Source: an uncultured Gemmiger sp. (GTDB lineage Bacteria > Bacillota > Clostridia > Oscillospirales > Ruminococcaceae). From it: a stretch of DNA of 44,580 bases. The DNA is taken from contig CANRCB010000015.1 of the NCBI GenBank assembly GCA_947629015.1, positions 1 to 44,580 of the forward strand, in the 5' to 3' direction. The notes below the pieces were generated by a model. That model was not told where the DNA came from. It saw only the letters and a list, made by a program, of their open reading frames with translations, and did not search any database. Numbering within the stretch: position 1 is the first letter of the stretch; each line of letters opens with the position of its first letter. The position numbers and the translations under genes are program-made. Shown one piece after another: positions 1 through 7,674 of this stretch.

Positions 1-14
1 CGCATATCCAGCAT
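1..14 (-). CDS. serS: Start of a gene, probably seryl-tRNA synthetase (cut by window edge)
   Basis: Only the first codons are in the window (Met-Leu-Asp-Met-Arg). They read leftward from an ATG at 14-12 and are preceded by a good GAGGAGA ribosome binding site at 29-23, 8 nt away. SerRS proteins commonly begin Met-Leu-Asp-(Ile/Met/Leu)-(Lys/Arg), and serS often lies next to parA/parB in clostridia, so serS is my guess. Five residues cannot prove it. Confidence 0.4.
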
Positions 15-301
15 GGGGCAAGTCTCCTCTTTTTTTGATGGATGGTTTATGGAAAGGTTTACGGACGTGTAAGAAGGCTTCCCCCTCTGGGGGAAGCTGT
101 CGCCGCAGGCGACTGATGAGGGGGAACAGGATGCTGTTTACGGGGCGCCGGGGACGTATATCCCGGTTGTAGGGCGGGCCCTTGGGCCCGCCGCGGCGGG
201 GTCAAGACCCCGCCCTACAAAGTGACCGGAAATGGGATGCCGTTTGCGGGCCGATTGTAATCGGCCCCTACGGGGTGAATGATACGTTTTCCGTATCCTT
301 T

Positions 302-675
302 GTAGGGGGCGGCGATCTCCGCGCCAAGAGCCGCCCTTCGGGCGCTTGGCTCCGGTGCGAAGCCCGGAGCTTGCGCTCCGAAACGCCTCGCTGCGGCTCG
401 GCGTCCTCGACGCCCCGCGAAATCCGCGCCCTGCCCGCAGCGGCGCGCAGCGCGGCGTGAGCGTGGACGGCGCCGCAAGGTGGCGTCCGTCCGGCGGACG
501 GGGGATGGTGCCCGCCCAAACACCCGGGCGATATCTTGCCTCGGGGGATTCCAAAGGGGGGACCCCCTTTGGTCGTGGGTCCGCTGCATGCGAAACCAGC
601 GGGACCTTTTCGGTTCCTTTTCGGTCACGAAAAGGAACGGTAAAAAGCAGAATTTCGGTAAAAGGCGGCAGCCAA
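302..675 (+). repeat. Core repeat, copy 1 (with insertion)
   Basis: Begins with GTAG at 302 and ends near 675. It has the shared core: a stretch reading GCGTGAGCGTGGACGGCG, then a CCAAAGGGG/CCCCTTTGG hairpin, then a TTCCTTTTCG/CGAAAAGGAA hairpin, then GGCAGCCAA. Compared with other copies it carries an extra ~85 bp inside the first hairpin. Confidence 0.8.
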
Positions 676-760
676 TGCATCCCCTTATGGCGCGCGTGCG
701 CGCGCCGCCCATTTCGGAACGCCCTCGCTCCGCTCCGCTACGCTCCGGGACGTTTTTGCC

Positions 761-796
761 AAAGCAAATTTTTATCGGCCGATAAAAATTTGCTTT
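761..796. repeat. AT-rich 36-nt hairpin, copy 1
   Basis: Perfect 16-bp inverted repeat with left arm AAAGCAAATTTTTATC and loop GGCC. It is the centre of the module at 681-836. Confidence 0.85.
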
Positions 797-955
797 GCGC
801 GGCGCATGGCGCCGCGGGCAAAAAACCCCGCCCTACAAATGTGCGGTAGGTTTCTCGTGGCTTGCGGGCCGATTGTAATCGGCCCCTACGGGGTGAGAGA
901 TACGGTTTCTTATATCCCTGTAGGGCCTTGCCCTCACCCCACCGCGTGCAGGCAG

Positions 956-1834
956 TCACGGCCGGTAGCTGCCCAGCGCGGCGGTGAGCTTTTTCAACAT
1001 GGCATCGCTGTAAAAATCCACGTGCAACGTGCCGCGGCCCTCTTTGTAATCCACGCGCACCTCGCTGCCGGTCACCTCGCGCAGGGCGGCCTCGCACTCG
1101 GCGGCCAGCGGCGCGCGGGTAAAGGCATCGGCCTTTGGCGGTTTTTTCGGCCGGGGGGCGCGGCCGCGTTTGCGGCACAGCGCCTCCGTCTCGCGCACCG
1201 AAAGCCCTTTCGCCGCCACCTCCGCGGCCGCGGCCTCGATGGCGGCGGCGTCCGGCAGGCCCAGCAGCGCCTTGGCGTGGCCGGCGCTCAAAACGCCGCT
1301 TTGCACCTGCGCGCGCACCGGCGCCGGCAGGGTGAGCAGGCGCAGGCTGTTGGCGATGGCGCTGCGGCTCATACCCAGGCGTTTGGCGGCATTTTCCTGC
1401 GTAAGGCCGTAGTTTTCGATCAGGTTTTGCAGCCCCTCGGCCTGCTCGACGGGGTCAAGGTCCTCGCGCTGGAGGTTCTCGATGAGGGCCAGCGCGGCGG
1501 CGGCCTCCTCGCTGACATCCTTGATGAGCGCCGGTATCTCGGCAAGGCCCGCCTGGCGCGCGGCGCGCCAGCGCCGCTCCCCCGCGATGAGGATGTACCC
1601 CGGCCCGGCCTTTTTGGGCCGCACCGCCACCGGCTGCAAAAGGCCGTTCTCGGCGATGGACTGCGCCAGCTCCGCCAGGGCGGCGGCGTCAAAGTTTTTG
1701 CGCGGCTGGCTGGGGTCGGGCTCGATCTCCCGCACCGGCAGGGTGTTCACGGCGGCCTCGTCCGCCGCCAGGTCCGGCAGGTCGGCAAACAGGCTGTCCA
1801 GCCCCTTGCCAAGGCCGCCCTTGGGTTTCGGCAT
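956..1834 (-). CDS. parB: Chromosome-partitioning protein ParB (Spo0J)
   Basis: CTP-dependent DNA clamp that loads at parS and spreads to form the origin segregation complex with ParA. The 292 residues show the N-terminal LGKGLDSLF motif that stimulates ParA (about 8-16), the ParB N domain with GERRWR (85-90) for CTP binding, the ENLQREDL segment (119-126), a helix-turn-helix (about 144-166) with LTQENAAKRLGMSRS, and a C-terminal dimerisation part. It starts 13 nt after the parA stop, so parA-parB form an operon. Length is usual for the family. A second ParB-family gene lies upstream (2798-3817). The stop codon is followed within about 12 nt by a degenerate GTAG repeat. Confidence 0.95.
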   Translation of the reverse strand: MPKPKGGLGKGLDSLFADLPDLAADEAAVNTLPVREIEPDPSQPRKNFDAAALAELAQSIAENGLLQPVAVRPKKAGPGYILIAGERRWRAARQAGLAEIPALIKDVSEEAAAALALIENLQREDLDPVEQAEGLQNLIENYGLTQENAAKRLGMSRSAIANSLRLLTLPAPVRAQVQSGVLSAGHAKALLGLPDAAAIEAAAAEVAAKGLSVRETEALCRKRGRAPRPKKPPKADAFTRAPLAAECEAALREVTGSEVRVDYKEGRGTLHVDFYSDAMLKKLTAALGSYRP

Positions 1835-1847
1835 ATGTGCGCCTCCC

Positions 1848-2612
1848 TTATCCTTCGTTGTTTTTCAAAAATTCCCGCGCCAGCTCCATGTAGGCGGCGC
1901 AGCCCTTGCCGTTGGGCTCGTAAAAATTGATGGGCATCCCGTAACTGGGCGCCTCGCTCAGGCGCACCGCCCGCGGGATGACGGCCTTGTAGACCTTGTC
2001 CCCATAATATTTTTTGACCTGCTGCACCACCTGCATCGTGAGGTTGAGCCGGCCGGAATACATGGTGAACAAGACGCCCTCGATGTCCAGGTAGCGGTTG
2101 TATTTTTTGCGCACCGTCTTGAGGGTGTTCATCAGCTCGGAAAGGCCCTCCAGCGCGTAATACTCGCACTGGATGGGGATGAGCACGGTGTCGCACGCGC
2201 ACAGCCCGTTGACGGTGAGCAGATCCAGCGAAGGCGGGCAGTCGATAAACACATAGTCATACAGCGGCACGGCGGGGGCCAGCGCCGCGCGCAGGCGGTT
2301 CTCGCGCCGGTCAAGGTCGACGAGTTCGATGCCGGCGCCGGCCAGCTGGGTGTTGGAGGGCAAAAGGTCAACGTTGTACCGCGTTTTTGTGACGGCCTCC
2401 AGCACGTTTTGCCCGTCGATGAGGCAGGTGTAAACGTTGGCGGCCGCGCCGTGCTTGGCCACGCCGAACCCGCTGGTGGTGTTGCCCTGCGGGTCGAGGT
2501 CGACCGCCAGCACGCGCTTGCCCAGCGCCGCCGTGCAGGCCGCCAGGTTGACGGCGGTGGTGGTTTTGCCCACGCCGCCCTTTTGGTTTGCCACCGCCAC
2601 GACCTTTGCCAT
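1848..2612 (-). CDS. parA: Chromosome-partitioning ATPase ParA (Soj)
   Basis: Walker-type ATPase that moves ParB-parS complexes over the nucleoid and, in Bacillus, also controls DnaA. It has 254 residues. The deviant Walker A KGGVGKTT is at residues 11-18, followed by the switch motif DLDPQGNTTSG and Walker B VFIDCPPSLDLL. I chose the ATG at 2612 because the protein then begins MAKVVAVANQKGG as in the family and an AAGGGGG site precedes it; the frame stays open to 2801 without a better start. An extended -10 promoter and a 5' UTR hairpin lie upstream (2670-2708). It is co-transcribed with parB 13 nt downstream. Confidence 0.96.
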   Translation of the reverse strand: MAKVVAVANQKGGVGKTTTAVNLAACTAALGKRVLAVDLDPQGNTTSGFGVAKHGAAANVYTCLIDGQNVLEAVTKTRYNVDLLPSNTQLAGAGIELVDLDRRENRLRAALAPAVPLYDYVFIDCPPSLDLLTVNGLCACDTVLIPIQCEYYALEGLSELMNTLKTVRKKYNRYLDIEGVLFTMYSGRLNLTMQVVQQVKKYYGDKVYKAVIPRAVRLSEAPSYGMPINFYEPNGKGCAAYMELAREFLKNNEG

Positions 2613-2669
2613 AAGACGCCCCCTTCTGTTTTTGCCGCACGGCGCGCACAGCGCCGCGAAAGCCGCGAG

Positions 2670-2695
2670 GCAAAGTGGCATAACAGCCACTTTGC
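2670..2695 (-). promoter_or_regulatory. Hairpin in the parA 5' leader
   Basis: Perfect 10-bp stem (GCAAAGTGGC and its complement) with a 6-nt loop, starting 4 nt after the proposed -10 box of parA. It would be at the very 5' end of the transcript. Its role is unknown; it could stabilise the mRNA or be a binding site. Confidence 0.45.
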
Positions 2696-2699
2696 GGCT

Positions 2700-2708
2700 A
2701 TTATACCA
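2700..2708 (-). promoter_or_regulatory. Extended -10 promoter for parA
   Basis: On the minus strand TGG-TATAAT: a perfect -10 box (2705-2700) with the extended TGn element (2708-2706). The -35 region is poor (TTTCCC at 17 bp spacing), which fits an extended -10 promoter. It lies about 90 bp upstream of the parA start. Confidence 0.6.
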
Positions 2709-2746
2709 TACTCCTGCGCCGGGGGAAAGCGTATTGCATAAATTTT

Positions 2747-2782
2747 GCCCTTTGGATGTTCCACGTGGAACATCCAAAGGGC
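2747..2782. promoter_or_regulatory. parS: parS site inside a 36-bp perfect palindrome
   Basis: The 16-bp core TGTTCCACGTGGAACA at 2757-2772 fits the bacterial parS consensus TGTTNCACGTGNAACA. It is extended by a perfect 10-bp match on each side to a 36-bp palindrome. It lies between the noc-like gene (stop at 2798) and parA. In Firmicutes parS sites cluster around the origin and ParB loads there. Confidence 0.92.
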
Positions 2783-2797
2783 GGTTTTGGGCAGGTT

Positions 2798-3817
2798 TCA
2801 CAGCAGTGTCACGGCAAAAGCGTCGGGCGTGTCGGGGCCGGGGGGCCCCGGCAGCGGCAGCGGCGCGCGCGCGGCGTTCATCACCGTCTCGATGCTGGCC
2901 AGCGCCTCCTCGTCCAGGCCGAAATCCGGCGCGCCGGTTTCGGGCGGCGTCTGCGGCGGCGTGCCGGGGGCGCCGGGCGCGTCGGAAGCGTCGGGCGGCG
3001 CGGGCTCGGCCGCCTCCCGCAGCGCGGCCGAGGTGGGGATGCGCACCACATACTCAAAATAGCCGTCGTGCTTGCTCGTGCTGGTGGTGGCGGGGATGCC
3101 CTTCTGCGTCATCAGCTCCACCGCGTGCTGCAAGGTGTTCACGAACAGGCGCACATCCCGCACCATGGGGGTGGTGCGGCGGCAGGGGCCGGGGCCGGTG
3201 GGCCCGGCCTTGAGCATCTGCTCGACGAGCTTGTCCGCCTCGCGCACCGACAGCCCCTCGCGCGCGATCTTTTCCAGCGCGGCGGTGCGGCGCTCGGGCG
3301 GCAGGCGCAGCACGGCGCGGGCGTGGCGCTCGCTCAGATGGTGCTCGCTGCAAAGGCGCTGCTGGGCGGCGTCCAGGCTGAGCAGGCGCAGCTTGTTGGC
3401 CAGCGCCGGCTGACTGAGGCCCAGCCGGCGCGCCGCCTCAGCCTGGGTGCAGCCCCACAGGCTGATGACCTCGCGGATGCCCCGCGCGGTGTCGAACGGG
3501 TCCAGCTGGGCGCGCTGCAAATTTTCCAGCAGGCCCAGCGCGGCGCTCTCGCTCTCGTCATAGGCCGCGAGGATGGCGGGCACCTTGTCCAGCTTGGCCA
3601 GCCGGCAGGCGCGCAGGCGGCGCTCGCCGGCCACCAGCTGGTAGCGCCGCGTGCCGATGCGCCGCACGCTGATGGGCTGCAGCAGGCCGTTTTGTAAAAT
3701 GCTCACCGCCAGCGCGGCGATCTCGGTCTCGTCAAAGGCGGTGCGCGCCTGATAGGGCGAGGGCTCGATGGCCTCCACCGGCAGCATGAGGATGCGCCCG
3801 GGGCGTTGTGTCTCCAT
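2798..3817 (-). CDS. noc: ParB-family protein next to rsmG, Noc-like
   Basis: Second ParB-family DNA-binding protein (339 residues from the ATG at 3817). It has the ParB N domain with GERRLRA (64-70), the ENLQRAQLDPFD segment and a helix-turn-helix with CTQAEAARRLGLSQPALANKL. The C-terminal ~90 residues are Pro/Ala-rich. Its place between rsmG and parA is that of noc in Bacillus, whose product protects the nucleoid from division. I do not see a clear N-terminal membrane amphipathic helix or a Noc-box in the window, so Noc rather than a ParB duplicate is inferred from position. The frame is open to a TTG at 3862, but that start overlaps the upstream terminator region; the ATG with an AAGGA site is preferred. 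Confidence 0.75.
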   Translation of the reverse strand: METQRPGRILMLPVEAIEPSPYQARTAFDETEIAALAVSILQNGLLQPISVRRIGTRRYQLVAGERRLRACRLAKLDKVPAILAAYDESESAALGLLENLQRAQLDPFDTARGIREVISLWGCTQAEAARRLGLSQPALANKLRLLSLDAAQQRLCSEHHLSERHARAVLRLPPERRTAALEKIAREGLSVREADKLVEQMLKAGPTGPGPCRRTTPMVRDVRLFVNTLQHAVELMTQKGIPATTSTSKHDGYFEYVVRIPTSAALREAAEPAPPDASDAPGAPGTPPQTPPETGAPDFGLDEEALASIETVMNAARAPLPLPGPPGPDTPDAFAVTLL

Positions 3818-3864
3818 GGGAACCACGTTCCTTTCCGTTTCTCCTTGTTTTGCAAAAAACAACC

Positions 3865-3900
3865 AAAGCGCCTGTGTTTACCATAACACAGGCGCTTTTT
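3865..3900 (-). terminator. Intrinsic terminator after rsmG
   Basis: Inverted repeat AAGCGCCTGTGTT / AACACAGGCGCTT with a 6-nt loop between rsmG and the noc-like gene. On the minus strand it is followed by a T-rich stretch. On the plus strand the stem is also followed by five T, so it may work both ways. Confidence 0.65.
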
Positions 3901-3946
3901 GCGGGAAAGGAAAATCGTTCCCCATAAATTGGCGTTTTGCGCGCCG

Positions 3947-4651
3947 TTACAACGGTTTTTTGGCGATCACGCCGCCGTTGCGGGGGTATTTTGTCGGGGT
4001 TTGCGATATTTTTTTGCATACCAGCAGGCTGCGGGCGCTGCCGTCCGGCAGCGTGAAGGCGCGGGTGGCGGTGTGCGCGGCGCCCAGCTGCCGCAGGGCG
4101 TTTTGCGCGGCGGCCAGCTCGGCGGGGGCCTCGGGGCCTTTCATGGCGATAAAATGCCCGCCCGGCGCCGCCAGCGGCAGGCAGTACTCACACAGGGCCG
4201 GCAGCGGCGCCACCGCGCGGGCGAACACGACGTCGAACGCCGCGCGCCAGCGCTTGCGGGCGGCCTCCTCGGCGCGCTCCTTGACGAACTCGACGCCCGC
4301 CAGGCCCAGCTCGGCGCAGACGGAACGCAAAAAATCCAGCCGCTTGCCGGTGGGCTCCAGCAGGGTCAGGGCGAGGTCGGGCTTGTAGATCTTGGCCACC
4401 ACGCCGGGAAAGCCCGCGCCGCTGCCGACGTCGACGGCCCGGCCCGCCACCTCCGGCTGCGCGGCGAGGAGGAGGCTGTCGGCAAAATGGCGGTCCTCGA
4501 TGGCCTCGGGCGCGGTGATGGCGGTCAGATTGATTTTTTGGTTGGCTTCCACGAGCAGCGCGGCGTACCGGTCCAGCTGCGCGAGCTGGGCCGGGGAGAG
4601 GGCGATGTTCCACGTGGAACATTTTTGTTGCAAGCGTGCGGGGTCGATCAT
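3947..4651 (-). CDS. rsmG: 16S rRNA (guanine527-N7)-methyltransferase RsmG
   Basis: Methylates G527 of 16S rRNA with S-adenosylmethionine. 234 residues. The SAM-binding motif VDVGSGAGFPG is at 73-83, preceded by the family signatures NLTAI (41-45) and HFADSL (55-60). The start at 4651 (MIDPARL) has GGAGG 6 nt upstream; the longer frame runs into the heptamer repeat and is not real. A parS site is embedded in codons 11-16. It is the last of the mnmE-mnmG-rsmG group and is followed by a terminator. The 1.1 kb upstream is repeat mosaic B, which probably separates it from mnmG transcription. Confidence 0.95.
   Translation of the reverse strand: MIDPARLQQKCSTWNIALSPAQLAQLDRYAALLVEANQKINLTAITAPEAIEDRHFADSLLLAAQPEVAGRAVDVGSGAGFPGVVAKIYKPDLALTLLEPTGKRLDFLRSVCAELGLAGVEFVKERAEEAARKRWRAAFDVVFARAVAPLPALCEYCLPLAAPGGHFIAMKGPEAPAELAAAQNALRQLGAAHTATRAFTLPDGSARSLLVCKKISQTPTKYPRNGGVIAKKPL
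4606..4621. promoter_or_regulatory. parS: parS site within rsmG
   Basis: TGTTCCACGTGGAACA, identical to the core at 2757-2772, within the 5' end of the rsmG coding sequence. parS sites inside coding genes near the origin are usual in Firmicutes. Confidence 0.9.
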
Positions 4652-4668
4652 CGGGGCCTCCGGGGGGA

Positions 4669-4706
4669 GAGTGGAGTGTGGAGTGTGGAAAGTGGAAAGC
4701 GGAGAG
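4669..4706 (+). repeat. Degenerate heptamer tract (GTGGARA)n upstream of rsmG
   Basis: About five 7-bp units such as GTGTGGA, AAGTGGA and AAGCGGA in tandem. It begins 18 nt upstream of the rsmG start codon, so the minus-strand transcript would carry an unstructured CU-rich leader. Confidence 0.75.
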
Positions 4707-5183
4707 ACGATGGAAGTTGTAGGGCGGGATGCCCTCATCCCGCCGAAGGGAGGGATGGCGTTATCGGGCCGCCGCGGCGGGCGGCCCCACCGGGGCGCCC
4801 TGCAAAACGCCCGCCCTACAAATCAACCAGGAACGGGATGCCAATGGCGGGGCCCCTCGCCCCGGCCCCTCATCCGGCCGCTGCGCGGCCACCTATCTCC
4901 GGCCTAAGAGCCGGGCCTGCGGCCCGGTTGGCCGTCGAAATGCGCCTGCGGGCGCGATCCCCCAAGGGGGAAGGCTTTAAGGGCGAGATGCCTCGGAAGG
5001 CTTCCCCCTCTGGGGGAAGCTGGCAGCGCCGCAAGGCGCTGACTGATGAGGGGAAAGAGGGATGCCGTTTAAGTGCGGCGGGGTCAAGACCCCGCCCTAC
5101 AAATGGACGGTGCGTTTCTCACCATTTGCGGGCCGATTTTAATCGGCCCCTACGGGGTGGATGGTACGTTTTCCGTATCCTTT

Positions 5184-5468
5184 GTAGGGGGCGGCGTCCT
5201 CGACGCCCCGCAAAATCCGCGCTCTGCCCGCAGTGGCGCACAGCGCGGCGTGAGCGTGGACGGCGCCGCAAGGTGGCGTCCGTCCGGCGAATGGGAGATG
5301 CCACCCGCCCAAGCACCCGGGCGATATCCTGCCTCGGGGGATTCCAAAGGGGGGACCCCCTTTGGTCGTGCGCCGGCCGCGTCGAAATCGGCTGCCCCTT
5401 TCTGGTTCTCTTTCGGGACGAAAGAGAACGGAAAAAACCCAAATCCCGGCAGAAAGCGGCAGCCAACG
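5184..5468 (+). repeat. Core repeat, copy 2
   Basis: Full core starting with GTAG and the GGCGTC/GACGCC hairpin. The second internal hairpin reads TTCTCTTTCG/CGAAAGAGAA, a compensated variant of the TTCCTTTTCG/CGAAAAGGAA stem in copy 1. Confidence 0.85.
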
Positions 5469-5549
5469 GCCCCTTATGGCGCGCGTGCGCGCGCCGCCCA
5501 TTTCGGAACGCCCTCGCTCCGCTGCGCTACGCTCCGGGACGTTTTTGCC

Positions 5550-5585
5550 AAAGCAAATTTTTATCGGGCGATAAAAATTTGCTTT
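5550..5585. repeat. AT-rich 36-nt hairpin, copy 2
   Basis: Same 16-bp arms as copy 1 with loop GGGC. Part of the module at 5470-5625. Confidence 0.85.
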
Positions 5586-5764
5586 GCGCGGCGCATGGCG
5601 CCGCGGGCAAAAAAACCCGCCCTACAAACAGATGATACGTTTCTCACCATTTGCGGGCCAATTTTAATCGGCCCCTACGGACGTTCCGCGGGTGTCTGCA
5701 AAACGGTTTGCCGCGCTCTGCCCGCAGCGGCGCGCAGCGCGCCGTATCTCTTCTCTTTTATCTC

Positions 5765-7666
5765 TTATCTCTTTTCCTGCCCGCCGCGGGCCTTGCACAG
5801 CGCGATGGACAGCTGCGCCAGGTCGCTGGGCGACACGCCGGGGATGCGCCCGGCCTGCCCCAGCGTGCGCGGGCGGATGCGGGCCAGCTTTTCGCGCGCT
5901 TCCAGCGTCAGCGTCGTGAGGGGCGCATAGTCAAACTCCGGCGGGATGGGCGTCTGCTCGTGGCGCTGTGTCTCGCGCACAGCGCGCGCCTCGCGCGCGA
6001 TGTAGCCGGCGTAGCGTATCTCGGTGCCGATGCGCTGGGCCATCGCCGGCGTCACCCCCTCGCCGCGGCCGATGACGTCCGCCACCAGCTCATACTCGAT
6101 GCCCGGGCGGCGCAGCAGCTCCTCGGCGGTGGCGCCGCTCTCGCCCAGGGCGGCGGGGTCCAGCCCGCGCGCGGCGGCCGCGGCCTTGAGGTCGGCCAGG
6201 CGGACGCGGGCCGCGCGCAGGCGCGCAAGCTCCGCCTGCTTGACCTCCCGGTCACGGCAGAACACCGCCCAGCGCGCGTCGTCCACAAGGCCGTATTCCC
6301 GCCCGATGGGGGTCAGCCGCTCGTCGGCATTGTCCTGCCGCAGGCTCAGGCGGTACTCACTGCGGGAGGTCATCATGCGGTAGGGGTCCAGCACGCCCTT
6401 GGTGACCAGGTCGTCCACAAGGGTGCCCAGATAACTGGTGTGCCGCGCGAGCACCAGCTCGCTTTTGCCCAAAGCGTGCCGCGCGGCGTTGAGGCCCGCC
6501 AGTAGCCCCTGCGCAGCGGCCTCCTCGTAACCGGAGGTGCCGTTGAACTGCCCCGCGCCGTACACCCCCGCCACCGCCTTGCTCTCCAGCGTGGGGGACA
6601 GCGTCGTCGGGTCAACGCAGTCATACTCGATGGCGTAGGCGGGGCGCAGGATCTCAAGGTGCTCAAATCCCGCGATGGTACGGTACAATTCATTCTGCAC
6701 CGCCTCCGGCAGGCTGGAGGACATCCCCTGCAGGTACATCTCCTCGGTGTCCTCGCCGCAGGGCTCGACAAAAACGGGGTGGTGGTTCTTTTCGGGGAAG
6801 CGCACCACCTTGTCCTCGATGGAAGGGCAGTACCGCGGGCCGATGCCCTCGATCCTGCCGCCGTACAGCGGCGAGCGGCCGAGGTTTTTCAGGATCACCG
6901 CGTGGGTGGCGGGGTTGGTGGCGGCGATGTAACAGTCCAGCTTGTTGTGCATCGGCGCGCGGGTCAGGAAACTGAAGGGCTGCAGCAGCTCCTCGGCGTC
7001 GCCGGGCTGGCGCTGCAATTTGGAAAAATCAATGCTGCGGCGGTGTACGCGGGCCGGGGTGCCGGTCTTGAAGCGGCGCAGCGCAAAACCGTGGCGCACA
7101 AGGTCCCGCGTCAGGGCGGTGGCGGCGTGCTGGCCGTCCGGCCCGCCGGGGTAGCCGGCCTCGCCCACAAAGATGCGCCCGCCCAGGCTCGTGCCGGTGG
7201 CGATGACCACGGCGCGGGCGCCGTAGTGCCCGCCCAGCGCCGTGAAAACGCCGCACACGGCGCCGTTTTGCACGTCCAGACGCGTGATCTCCGCCTGATG
7301 GATGCACAGGCCGGGCGTTTGCTCCAGCGCGTGCTTCATCCACATATGGTAGCGCTTGCGGTCGGTCTGCACGCGCAGGCTGTGCACGGCCGGACCCTTG
7401 CCGCGGTTGAGCATCCGGCTCTGCAAAAAGGTGGCGTCGGCGTCAAGGCCCATCAACCCGCCCAGCGCGTCGACCTCGCGCACCAGGTGGCTTTTGGCCG
7501 GCCCGCCGATGGACGGGTTGCACGGCATATTGGCGATAAAATCCAGCGAGAGGGTGAACAGCGCCGTTCTGGCCCCCAGCACCGCCGCCGCGTGCGCGGC
7601 CTCGGCCCCGGCGTGCCCGCCGCCGATGACGATGACGTCGTACTCCCCCAGATGGTCGTAGTGCAT
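5765..7666 (-). CDS. mnmG: tRNA uridine 5-carboxymethylaminomethyl modification enzyme MnmG (GidA)
   Basis: FAD-dependent partner of MnmE; together they modify the wobble uridine U34 of certain tRNAs. 633 residues, the normal length. The N-terminal dinucleotide motif VIVIGGGHAG (11-20) is followed by the MnmG signature stretch with NPSIGGPAKSHLVREVDALGG. The TSRSEYRLSLRQDNAD motif is present in the C-terminal half. The start at 7666 is 8 nt after the mnmE stop; a longer open frame overlapping mnmE is a shadow. The last codons run into a pyrimidine tract at the edge of mosaic B. Confidence 0.97.
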   Translation of the reverse strand: MHYDHLGEYDVIVIGGGHAGAEAAHAAAVLGARTALFTLSLDFIANMPCNPSIGGPAKSHLVREVDALGGLMGLDADATFLQSRMLNRGKGPAVHSLRVQTDRKRYHMWMKHALEQTPGLCIHQAEITRLDVQNGAVCGVFTALGGHYGARAVVIATGTSLGGRIFVGEAGYPGGPDGQHAATALTRDLVRHGFALRRFKTGTPARVHRRSIDFSKLQRQPGDAEELLQPFSFLTRAPMHNKLDCYIAATNPATHAVILKNLGRSPLYGGRIEGIGPRYCPSIEDKVVRFPEKNHHPVFVEPCGEDTEEMYLQGMSSSLPEAVQNELYRTIAGFEHLEILRPAYAIEYDCVDPTTLSPTLESKAVAGVYGAGQFNGTSGYEEAAAQGLLAGLNAARHALGKSELVLARHTSYLGTLVDDLVTKGVLDPYRMMTSRSEYRLSLRQDNADERLTPIGREYGLVDDARWAVFCRDREVKQAELARLRAARVRLADLKAAAAARGLDPAALGESGATAEELLRRPGIEYELVADVIGRGEGVTPAMAQRIGTEIRYAGYIAREARAVRETQRHEQTPIPPEFDYAPLTTLTLEAREKLARIRPRTLGQAGRIPGVSPSDLAQLSIALCKARGGQEKR

Positions 7667-7674
7667 AAGCTCTC

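Larger units (their letters stand above)
70..955. repeat. Intergenic repeat mosaic A (serS-parB gap)
   Basis: No credible gene; the gap is filled with dispersed repeats. In order: a two-hairpin unit ending CTGATGAGGGG (73-125); a tail-to-tail pair of GTAG hairpins (169-192 plus, 195-218 minus); a GGGCCGATT-type hairpin with CTAC (248-271); core repeat copy 1 (302-675), interrupted by a ~85 bp second-tier element near 318-405; the AT-hairpin module (681-836); another GGGCCGATT hairpin (866-889); and a degenerate GTAG element near 920-943 just before the parB stop. Open reading frames here are by-products of the repeats. Confidence 0.85.
4665..5764. repeat. Intergenic repeat mosaic B (mnmG-rsmG gap)
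   Basis: No gene. Contents in order: heptamer tract (4669-4706); GTAG hairpin with stem GGCGGGATG (4719-4744); a second-tier element (about 4911-4962); the two-hairpin CTGATGAGGGG unit (about 4995-5053); GTAG-type hairpins on the minus strand at 5077-5100 and 5130-5153; core copy 2 (5184-5468); AT-hairpin module (5470-5625); a GGGCC-type hairpin with one mismatch (5655-5678); and a truncated core left arm ending at about 5742, just before a pyrimidine tract that overlaps the end of mnmG. Confidence 0.85.

Noticed and set aside
138-849. Several overlapping reading frames of 80-180 aa on both strands
   Set aside because: They lie in mosaic A; the same peptides (such as GSRPRPT, KVASVRRTGD) recur in other mosaics in varying frames and with frame breaks. 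They are translations of repeats, not genes.
1-955. T-box leader upstream of the putative serS
   Set aside because: Looked for the conserved TGGNACCGCG-type bulge on the minus strand; none is visible, and the gap is repeat mosaic.
3899-5635. 578-aa open frame on the plus strand across rsmG and mosaic B
   Set aside because: Antisense to rsmG and then repeat-derived; no protein family features.
5745-5776. Pyrimidine tract at the mnmG end as a terminator
   Set aside because: It lies inside and just after the last codons and has no stem before it; more likely another copy of the purine tract of the mosaics on the opposite strand.
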